A stretch of DNA of 41,522 nucleotides from Flavobacteriaceae bacterium. GTDB lineage: Bacteria; Bacteroidota; Bacteroidia; Flavobacteriales; Flavobacteriaceae. The stretch's first letter is position 1; each line of letters opens with the position of its first letter. Below, piece after piece: positions 33,240-39,555 of this stretch. Both the position numbers and the translations under genes were made by a program. The DNA is taken from assembly GCA_016764435.1 (NCBI GenBank), contig JAESRX010000091.1, positions 9,829 through 51,350 of the forward strand, written 5' to 3'. Under the pieces are notes generated by a model. That model saw only the letters and a program-made list of their open reading frames with translations. It was not told where the DNA came from and made no database searches.

Positions 33240-33791
33240 TTAATCTTCTGTCACACTACCCCAATTTTCACCTGATTTAATTCGGTATAATTGCATTTCT
33301 GAGATCCCAAATTGCTTGGCAATCATTTTCATACGAGTTCTTCTATTAGGATCGTTAATTTTTCGTTTAATCAACTTCACTTTCGCTTCCGTTAATTTTG
33401 AATATTTACGAACTTTCGATGCTTTTATCACCAAAGGGTTACTTTTCTGATGTTGTGCAACTTCAGGTCTTGTTAACCATTTTAGATTAACCGATTCGTT
33501 ATTAACCTTATCAAAATCTAAGTGTGTTACATATTTCTTATCCTCTGGATTTTCTAAAAAGGCTTTGGCAATTGCTCTATGAACATAACAAGAAGTTCTT
33601 TTCCCTCCATTCTTTGCAATCCAAAACATTTTATAGCCTCCTGTCAAGTTGGTTTTCACTAATGCAAACTCCTCTTGATCCACTTTACGGGACTTTACGC
33701 GACCGTAATTCGAAACTTTAAACAACTCGAATTCGCTCCACAAGTCCTCCCTGTAAGGCTTCCAAACCTCGTTTTTAAAATCTATTATCAT
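33240..33791 (-). CDS. NUMOD4/HNH-type endonuclease-like protein with C-terminal HTH
   Basis: A 183-residue protein. A NUMOD4 module lies at about 8-62 (EVWKPYREDLWSEFELFKVSNYGRVKSRK). An HNH_3-like domain spans 69-115: YVHRAIAKAFLENPEDKKYVTHLDFDKVNNESVNLKWLTRPEVAQH, with H71, H90 and N98 at the expected places. The C-terminus (about 125-180) is basic and has a helix-turn-helix (IAKQFGISEMQLYRIKSG). This is the organisation of free-standing phage or homing endonucleases; no interrupted gene is seen nearby. It marks entry into mobile or accessory DNA. Confidence 0.8.
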   Translation of the reverse strand: MIIDFKNEVWKPYREDLWSEFELFKVSNYGRVKSRKVDQEEFALVKTNLTGGYKMFWIAKNGGKRTSCYVHRAIAKAFLENPEDKKYVTHLDFDKVNNESVNLKWLTRPEVAQHQKSNPLVIKASKVRKYSKLTEAKVKLIKRKINDPNRRTRMKMIAKQFGISEMQLYRIKSGENWGSVTED

Positions 33792-33909
33792 ATAACCATT
33801 ATTTAAGTACGAGACAAATATACAACTAAATTACTCGAATTCAAACGACTACACCCATTTACAAACAGTTACATACGAAAGTAAGCACTTAAAAACCACC
33901 TAACTCCTT

Positions 33910-33943
33910 GTTCCTGTTATAATTTTGCCTCGTTGACAGGAAC
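33910..33943. promoter_or_regulatory. Inverted repeat flanking a -7 element upstream of the ssb remnant
   Basis: Perfect 8-bp arms GTTCCTGT (33910-33917) and ACAGGAAC (33936-33943) lie on either side of TAATTTTG (33920-33927), a TAnnTTTG element. The geometry is that of an operator that encloses its promoter. Confidence 0.5.
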
Positions 33944-33977
33944 TAATGAATGTTAATAAAAAATAAAAATTAATACT

Positions 33978-34290
33978 ATGAGATCTTTAAAGAACAATGC
34001 CCACTTTATAGGGCATAGCAGAAACACACATGGAATCAATAGCTTAGAAAAAGAGAGCAACGTAGCCAAACTACCCGGCACAAGTAACGGTTCTCATAAG
34101 AACAAGGCTGAAAAGGAAATTATTCAGACGGATTTCCACAATAATATTCACCCTCTAAATCCGCTATTTAATTCCAAAATCACCGCTTAAAAAAGGAAAA
34201 TCTAACACCCCAATCTTCAAAGGTAAATGGAAAAACAAGGAACGTAGTCCAAGTAAAACAATAGAAATAAAAGCATCGAATTATCAGGAA
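33978..34290 (+). pseudogene. Decayed ssb duplicate
   Basis: The open frame at 33978-34190 gives 70 residues that align along their length with the intact SSB 350 bp downstream: MRSLKNNAHFIGHSRN versus MSTLRNKVQLIGNLGN, SNVAKLPGTSNGSHKN versus KKIAKFSLATNESYKD, and TDFHNNI versus TDWHNII. A stop at 34188 cuts the OB fold. After it, another frame from about 34230 reads GKWKNKERSPSKTIEIKA, matching the SSB segment beginning GKLTNRSYE. So this is an old ssb copy with a lost frame. Substitutions at hydrophobic core positions suggest it is not functional, although the promoter seems intact. Confidence 0.72.
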
Positions 34291-34331
34291 AAGACCCTAT
34301 AAATTCAAGCATAATTTAAAACAAAGAAATC

Positions 34332-34667
34332 ATGAGCACACTTAGAAACAAAGTTCAGTTAATCGGAAACTTAGGAAATGACCCAGAAATTATCACTTTA
34401 GAAAGCGGTAAAAAAATAGCGAAATTTTCTTTAGCAACCAACGAAAGCTATAAAGATAGCGAAGGTCAAAAACAAACAATTACAGATTGGCACAATATCA
34501 TTGCCTGGGGTAAGACCGCGGATATTATCGAAAAATTTTTAACGAAAGGAAAAGAAGTTGCCGTCGAAGGAAAATTGACCAACCGCTCTTACGAAACTAA
34601 AGAAGGAGAAAAACGATACATCACAGAAGTTGTGATTAATGAAGTTCTGATGCTGGGGAGTAAATAG
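34332..34667 (+). CDS. ssb: Single-stranded DNA-binding protein, short form
   Basis: A 111-residue OB-fold protein. MSTLRNKVQLIGNLGNDPEI, KIAKFSLATNESYKD, TDWHNIIAWGKTADIIEKFLTKGKEVAVEGKLTNRSYETKEGEKRYITEVVINEVLMLGSK is recognisable SSB throughout. It lacks the disordered tail and acidic tip (DDDLPF type) that recruits partners in housekeeping SSBs, so it is probably an accessory SSB of mobile-element origin. A degenerate duplicate lies just upstream. Confidence 0.93.
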   Translation: MSTLRNKVQLIGNLGNDPEIITLESGKKIAKFSLATNESYKDSEGQKQTITDWHNIIAWGKTADIIEKFLTKGKEVAVEGKLTNRSYETKEGEKRYITEVVINEVLMLGSK

Positions 34668-34938
34668 ATTAATAACCGCCATTTCTTGGTTGAAAAATTT
34701 AACCCATCACAAATATATGACTCTTATAAAACACTTTTTTTTTGAATTATCATAATTATAAATTTTCATTATATATACAGCATATTTAAGTAGTTATTTA
34801 ATTGTTTTTAATGAATTCCTTATTTCAATTCGTTTCTATTAACTATATTCGAAAATGAAAAATTGCGATTTTCACAAAAAAAGCGGCAACCAAAAAGTTT
34901 ATATCTAAAATAGAGTAGGTAGAATTTAATTGTAAATT
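34668..34938. other. AT-rich intergenic region
   Basis: 271 nt of very AT-rich sequence. No gene or clear hairpin was seen. A one-mismatch -7 (TATATTCG, 34844-34851) is the only promoter-like element before the small peptide gene. Confidence 0.5.
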
Positions 34939-35133
34939 ATGAAAAAATTAAATGATTTTAAAAAAAATGAATTAACACTTTCCAATCTTTTTAAGTCCGA
35001 CGGAGACGGTCTAACTAGATATAGGCGTGGGGATCATTATGGTGCAGACACTTATGAAGATGAGAATCAGGATGGAGTGCTTAGCTCAGGAGATACTGTT
35101 CCTTTAGATGATGGATCTACTGTGTGCCCTTAA
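34939..35133 (+). CDS. Small acidic peptide with EF-hand-like loop, possible RiPP-type precursor
   Basis: A 64-residue peptide I cannot assign. The N-terminal MKKLNDFKKNELTLSNLFK resembles the leader of Bacteroidota natural-product (RiPP) precursors, which start MKKL...F...L, but the double-Gly cleavage site is absent or reduced to DGDG. The rest is acidic: YRRGDHYGADTYEDENQDGVLSSGDTV, where DENQDGVLSSGD fits a calcium loop (D1, N3, D5, G6, D12). It ends in STVCP with the only Cys. A terminator follows immediately, then a lipoprotein gene. No maturase or transporter gene is close by, so the RiPP idea is weak; a small calcium-binding peptide is the alternative. Confidence 0.45.
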   Translation: MKKLNDFKKNELTLSNLFKSDGDGLTRYRRGDHYGADTYEDENQDGVLSSGDTVPLDDGSTVCP

Positions 35134-35148
35134 TATTAATTCAAACAT

Positions 35149-35177
35149 AAAACTCTAATTTTAAATTAGAGTTTTTT
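35149..35177 (+). terminator. Terminator after small peptide gene
   Basis: A 12-bp stem AAAACTCTAATT / AATTAGAGTTTT with a 3-nt loop and T run, 15 nt past the stop. It confirms that the peptide gene is a discrete transcript. Confidence 0.85.
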
Positions 35178-35189
35178 ATACTATAATTT

Positions 35190-35792
35190 ATGAAATACAT
35201 TGGATTAAGTGTTTTAATAATTTTAATTTTTGGTTGTAAAACTAATTCCGTAAAGAAATATCAAGGAGTAGAATTATGCAAAATTATTTTTAAATTAAAT
35301 GAGAATGATCAAAAATATAGAGGCAATGAGCTCATAACAAACCCTTTTTTTTCAATTCTAGATTCAATTAAAAACGCTGAAAATATCAGTAACGAAATTT
35401 ATAGAGGATTCTCTTTAGAAAAACAATTGGAATATGGAAGGAAGGCAAGAGCAATTGCAAATAAACTTCCTCAAATTAGTGAACAACTGATAGATTCTCT
35501 TATGATTTTACAAGAAATTCTTGATAATAAAAACACTGAAATATTGATAGACGTTATAAAAAAAGCTGGATACCCGAATATAGACAGTTTACCTTGTGAA
35601 AAATCACCAGACCTTGTGTTTCTTCATTCTCAACCACAATATTTTAAAGAAATTAAATTATTGATAACTGAGGAACACAAAAAAGAGGCAATAAATGATT
35701 TTTTATACGGAATGATATTAAGACATATAGGAGGAAGAAAAGAAAATGACCTAAAAAAAGTTATTAATGATATTGAAATTATCATTGATTAA
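35190..35792 (+). CDS. Lipoprotein of unknown function
   Basis: A 200-residue lipoprotein. The signal peptide MKYIGLSVLIILIFGC has a lipobox with C16. The mature part is mostly helical (EQLIDSLMILQEILDNKNTEILIDVIKKAGYPNID). SPDLVFLHSQPQYFKEIKLLITEEHKKEAINDFLYGMILRHIGGR recalls the DUF6624-like pattern in which a helix precedes an LxLQH-type strand, but this is a weak resemblance. Codon use is AT-richer than in the core genes. It starts 12 nt after the terminator of the small peptide gene and could be its immunity or partner protein, by position only. Confidence 0.6.
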   Translation: MKYIGLSVLIILIFGCKTNSVKKYQGVELCKIIFKLNENDQKYRGNELITNPFFSILDSIKNAENISNEIYRGFSLEKQLEYGRKARAIANKLPQISEQLIDSLMILQEILDNKNTEILIDVIKKAGYPNIDSLPCEKSPDLVFLHSQPQYFKEIKLLITEEHKKEAINDFLYGMILRHIGGRKENDLKKVINDIEIIID

Positions 35793-35878
35793 ACAATAAT
35801 TTTAACATGACTACTTCTAGTACAATCATTTACACTACGTATTGAACTATTTAATATTCTTAAAAAAATTAGCTGAAT

Positions 35879-36157
35879 TCAACTTATAAACGCAACATTT
35901 GGGTTAAACAATAATTGATTCATTACAAATATAGGGTTTTGATATAAAAACCTTTTCCGAGGCCTCCTATTTAATTTTTCTTCCACTTGTTTTATCATCT
36001 GTTCAGTTAGTATCGAAAAGTCACTTCCTTTAGGAAAATATTGCCTAATAAGCCCGTTTAAATTCTCATTAGAACCTCTTTCCCATGAATGGTAAGGGTG
36101 GGTAAAATAATAATCTATTCCTGAAAATTCAGCTGCTTTTTTATGTCCTGCAAACTC
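35879..36157 (-). pseudogene. IS30 family transposase, C-terminal fragment
   Basis: A 92-codon open fragment begins at EFAGHKKAAEF (after the lost DNGK of the catalytic motif) and continues YYFTHPYHSWERGSNENLNGLIRQYFPKG, then EEKLNRRPRKRF, to a stop at 35879. PYHSWERG-NEN-NGLIRQYFPK, which includes the third catalytic Glu, is unmistakable for IS30. The 5' part is missing: at 36158 the sequence switches to the end of an IS3-type element, which evidently inserted into this gene. Confidence 0.9.
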
Positions 36158-36299
36158 TGGACTTCCTAATAAATTTGGTAGTATTTCTTAAGCTACATTT
36201 TTATTGTTTTTTATTTTTAATTCCATTTCTGCTGGAAACTTGCACCCTAAAAATGAGTGTATTATTTTGTAATTATACCAGTTGATATAGTTATCTATA
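36158..36299 (-). pseudogene. IS3 family transposase (OrfB) 3' end with terminal repeat
   Basis: The minus strand encodes DNYINWYNYKIIHSFLGC then KFPAEMELKIKNNKNVA and a stop at 36188. The YIxWYNxxxIHSxLGxxxPAE pattern is the end of an IS3/IS150-type OrfB. Thirty bases later, a 21-bp stretch starting TGGACTTCC (36158-36178) forms the probable terminal inverted repeat, next to IS30 sequence. The 5' side stops at 36300 where an IS4 end begins. The same 21 bp recur at 39535-39555. Confidence 0.72.
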
Positions 36300-36333
36300 A
36301 CTCAAGTTTCGCACTTAGATAAATTTACGCAAC

Positions 36334-37767
36334 CTACTGATAATTACGTTTATGGGTATTTACTAGGAGTCCAAAATCCTCAATATTCGCTATTATTTTA
36401 CGTGTAATTAACTGAACATCAATGGATTCAATCATTTTTTCCAAAACATCAATCACCAAACTAACAACTGCTAATATTCTGATGTTCAGTTTATTCTCTA
36501 TGTAATCTTGTTTTAAATCTTTAAACAAGCCTCCTATAGTTTCGTAGGCTTCCATTCTATATCGAATACTGGTGAGTAAATATTGAACCATTATAATGCT
36601 TATTTGTGCGATTTGAATATCGAAATTAGTGGACTGACATTTTCCAAGACCAAACAACTGCTTCGCTTCTTTAAAAAACACTTCTATGGACCATCTGATA
36701 CTGTATATTTCAATAGCCTTTACAAATTTCAGTGTGGTGTCAGTTGATATTAAAGTATGCCATTTGCCATTCTTTCCACGTTTTGAAATAAATACAGAAC
36801 CTTAAGACCTTCAATTTCAGTTACATAATGATGGTAGTAATAATTAAATTTACGGCAACGTTTTGGTTTTATTTTCTGTTTTTTGAGTTGTGACAACGTT
36901 TTTATCTTTGATCGAACTTCAATTTTACTGTTGTATTTATACATCCCAATAATATGAGTTAAGCTACTAATGTCCCGTAACTTCCTAAGTAATTTAACAC
37001 TTGTAAACCAGCTGTCTATTAAGATGTAATCTACAGGTACCTTACGTTTTATAATCCTTGAGAACATTTGTACCGATAGGTCTGTTTTCTTTTTATTGAG
37101 TTCCTGATACCTTTTTACTGCAATTGTTTTATTACATCTCGGCGTTTTCTTTTGAAGTCTACGTTGCTATGCTGTTAATCCGTATTTTAATTTTGATGTT
37201 TTACTTTCACGGTGTAAACTAAAATCAACAGGAATAAATACACTTCCGTTCCAATAACCAGCAACAAGTAGTTTAAAACCCAGGTAATACGTTTTTGATA
37301 CATGGTTGTATATTTTTGAAACACCTTCAATTGTCTTTCCTGTTTTAGAAAGATCCGTATCATCAAAGATCAAGCATCTTGTAGCATCTTGTAGCATCTT
37401 GAGATGGAGTAAAGAACTCTTCTTTTAATAGATATTGCTTCACAAACTGAGATAGAAAAACGCTCCAATTTATCTTTTGATTTGCTAGGATTCGATAGTA
37501 TGAATCTTTACCAGACTGACCTAATCCCTTGTCTTTTAAACTTATAAGTCCATGAATAGAATCAAACCCGATAATAGGTGAAATTAAAAGTGTAGAAATA
37601 AAATTACCGAATGAAATCCCCGATTTCTTACACCAACTAAACTTGTTTTTAATTTTATTGAATCCTAAAATATTTAGATGTGCTTGTAGGTATTCTGAAC
37701 GAAGCCAATCTTATTAAATTTTCCTTTTTATCTCCTGTATTTTTGTAATACCTTCGTGTTCTAGCAT
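36334..37767 (-). pseudogene. IS4 family transposase, multiply interrupted
   Basis: Reading from ATG 37767, MLEHEGITKIQEIKRKI is followed by two stops (37711-37716). DWLRSEYLQAHLNILGF and further continue to EEFFTPSQDATRCLIFDDTDLSKTGK, with the first catalytic Asp. YILIDSWFTSVKLL has the second. IYSIRWSIEVFFKEAK is a perfect YREK signature, Y-(2)-R-(3)-E-(6)-K. Lesions are the two stops, a frameshift from a 10-bp tandem duplication at 37372-37401, a TAG at 37167, and a frameshift near 36800. The family is certain; the copy is dead. Confidence 0.92.
37372..37401. repeat. Three tandem copies of a 10-bp unit in the IS4 transposase
   Basis: The plus strand reads AAGCATCTTG, TAGCATCTTG, TAGCATCTTG. 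With two copies the transposase frame reads through as SQDATRCLIFDD; the third copy shifts it by 10 nt. Confidence 0.85.
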
Positions 37768-37912
37768 GTTTTGTACTTTGTGTGTTGGAACTTAAATGTA
37801 CAATAAAACCAGGGGCTTACCTTGGTTTTCATGCTATTTATTTTTATCTAAACACCTCTAAATTAAAGGTACGAAACTTAAGTATTAAACATTTCTATAA
37901 TCAATATACAAT

Positions 37913-38032
37913 ATGGCTACTAATAAAAACAAGCACCCTCAAAAAGTATAAGACACTCACGACATAAATAAAGTAGAAAACCTTCATAAATTTATAGCAA
38001 AGAAAAATACTGTAAAAAAAGCTTTTAAATGA
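37913..38032 (+). pseudogene. Possible 39-codon gene with an internal stop
   Basis: ATG at 37913 reads MATNKNKHPQKV, a TAA (37949-37951), then in the same frame DTHDINKVENLHKFIAKKNTVKKAFK and a stop. The coding-like composition on both sides of one stop suggests a small basic protein interrupted by a single mutation. It is not recognised and is equally possibly chance. Confidence 0.25.
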
Positions 38033-38073
38033 AAGGTTTTCAAGTAAAAAGGCTTCTACACCCAATATTTCAC

Positions 38074-38081
38074 TAATTTTG
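38074..38081 (+). promoter_or_regulatory. -7 element of the C1 peptidase gene (TAATTTTG)
   Basis: A full TAnnTTTG match 28 nt before the ATG. No TTG lies at the usual distance. Confidence 0.55.
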
Positions 38082-38109
38082 CGGAGATTTAATTTAAACT
38101 AAAAAAACA

Positions 38110-39291
38110 ATGAAATATTTTCTCCTATTATTTTTATCATGTGTTGCTATTACAGCAAATGCACAAAAATACGAATTCAAAGATTTAAAATTGATTAAAA
38201 CAACTCCCGTAGAAAGCCAAGGTAGATCCGGTACCTGTTGGAGTTTTGCCGCTGGTGGTTGGATGGAATGTGAAATGATTCGTATTACGAACGATTTAGA
38301 AAACTTATCGGAATTATTTGTGGTACGTCATAATTACTACGAAAAAGCAGTGAAATTTGTACGCATGCATGGGAAGATAAACTTTAGCCAAGGAGCCGAA
38401 ATGAATGACCCTATTATTGTGCTAAAAAAATACGGAATGCTTCCAGAGAGTGCTTATAAAGGGTTGAATTATTTATGGGCTAACCAAGATCCTATACACA
38501 TACATGGTGAATTGGAAGCGGTTTTAATGGGGTATTTAAAAGGGGTGATTGCCAATAAAAACAAAACATTATCTAGTGTATGGAAAAAAGGGATTGACGC
38601 TATTTTAGATACTTATTTAGGAAAAGTACCAACATCGTTTACCTATAAGGACGGAAAAAATTATACGCCGCGTACATTTGCGGACCAGGTAGTTGGAGTA
38701 AAAGCAGATGATTATACTTTTATAACATCATTTACCCATCACCCATATTATACATCGTTTGTATTGGAAGTTCCTGACAATACTTCTTTCGGATTGTATC
38801 AAAATGTACCGATGGACGAATTATTAGCCATAATAGAAAACTCAATCAATAAAGGATATGCGGTTGGTTGGTCTAGTGATGTGAGCGAAAAAGGCTTTCA
38901 GTATTCAAAAGGTTTTGCGGTAGTACCAGCATTAAAAATAGAAGAATTAGACAATTCTGAGCGTTTACGTTGGGAGAAACTAAGTGATAGTGATCGTAAA
39001 AAACAAATGCTTTCTTTTAAAAACATAGTGCCAGAAAAAACAATTACACAACAAATGCGTCAGCAAGGTTTTGATAGCTACGAAACTACGGACGACCACG
39101 GTATGTTGATTGTAGGTATTGCAAAAGATACAAATGGAACGAAATACTTTAAAGTAAAAAATTCTTGGGGTGTAAATAGTAAATACGATGGTTACTTTTA
39201 TGCTTCTGAAGCTTTTGTGAAATACAAAACAATTTCTATTGGAGTACATAAAGATGTGATTCCAACTGCAATTGCGAAGAAATTCAACTAA
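38110..39291 (+). CDS. Exported C1A family cysteine peptidase (aminopeptidase C/bleomycin hydrolase-like)
   Basis: A 393-residue papain-fold peptidase with signal peptide MKYFLLLFLSCVAITANAQ. Catalytic residues are in place: Q37 and C43 in ESQGRSGTCWSFA, H330 in TDDHGMLIVG, and N351 in VKNSWG. The size and the LSELFVVRHNYYEKA segment match bleomycin hydrolase/PepC-type C1 peptidases, which usually act as aminopeptidases; the Bacteroidota versions are exported, as here. It is intact, stands between two transposon blocks, and has its own promoter and terminator. Confidence 0.92.
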   Translation: MKYFLLLFLSCVAITANAQKYEFKDLKLIKTTPVESQGRSGTCWSFAAGGWMECEMIRITNDLENLSELFVVRHNYYEKAVKFVRMHGKINFSQGAEMNDPIIVLKKYGMLPESAYKGLNYLWANQDPIHIHGELEAVLMGYLKGVIANKNKTLSSVWKKGIDAILDTYLGKVPTSFTYKDGKNYTPRTFADQVVGVKADDYTFITSFTHHPYYTSFVLEVPDNTSFGLYQNVPMDELLAIIENSINKGYAVGWSSDVSEKGFQYSKGFAVVPALKIEELDNSERLRWEKLSDSDRKKQMLSFKNIVPEKTITQQMRQQGFDSYETTDDHGMLIVGIAKDTNGTKYFKVKNSWGVNSKYDGYFYASEAFVKYKTISIGVHKDVIPTAIAKKFN

Positions 39292-39318
39292 TTATTTTTA
39301 AATAATTATAGCATTAAT

Positions 39319-39349
39319 AATAGCCTGTGATTTTCATGGGCTATTTTTT
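39319..39349 (+). terminator. Terminator after C1 peptidase gene
   Basis: An 11-bp stem starting AATAGCC, with two G-T pairs, and a T run. Confidence 0.78.
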
Positions 39350-39534
39350 GTTTTAAATATATTGATATCATAGTGTCAGTGTCCATTTAAAAAGTGTATT
39401 ACGCAATACATGAAAATTCTTTCAAGTACTATTCTTCCTAGGTTTTTTGTGTTTATTTAAAATGATGATTTTCGCATATTTCTTTCATTTAAAATCATGT
39501 TAAATATATAATTTATTGTAACTAATACGTATTG
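39350..39534. other. AT-rich gap before the IS66 element
   Basis: No gene was seen. At 39520-39528 there is a GTAACTAAT copy identical to the first nine bases of the IS66 end 36 bp away. Confidence 0.5.
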
Positions 39535-39555
39535 GACTTCCTAATAAATTTGGGT
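39535..39555. repeat. Second copy of the IS3-type 21-bp terminus
   Basis: These 21 bp, starting TGGACTTCC, are identical to 36158-36178 and in the same orientation. The match ends exactly where the IS66 inverted repeat begins. Confidence 0.8.

Larger units (their letters stand above)
36300..37883 (-). mobile_element. IS4 family insertion sequence, inactivated
   Basis: A 1,584-bp element bounded by imperfect inverted repeats: ACTCAAGTTTCGCAC at 36300-36314, and at 37869-37883 the reverse complement ACTTAAGTTTCGTAC (two mismatches in 15). It contains one transposase pseudogene. No convincing target-site duplication was found at these exact borders, so the outer ends may be off by a few bases or one flank may have been rearranged. 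It lies inside the IS3 fragment. Confidence 0.7.

Noticed and set aside
33240-33791. Intron or intein homing endonuclease interrupting a host gene
   Set aside because: The flanking genes are complete and there is no split gene on either side; a free-standing endonuclease-like gene is the better reading.
37372-37401. CRISPR-like repeat
   Set aside because: Only three contiguous 10-bp copies without spacers, inside a transposase. No CRISPR array or cas gene was seen in the window.
36294-37900. TCTATAA on both sides of the IS4 as a target duplication
   Set aside because: The right copy lies 10 nt outside the inverted repeat while the left copy touches it, so the two cannot both border the element.
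37782-37967. 61-codon plus-strand frame at the edge of the IS4 element
   Set aside because: It crosses the IS4 right inverted repeat and has no recognisable content.
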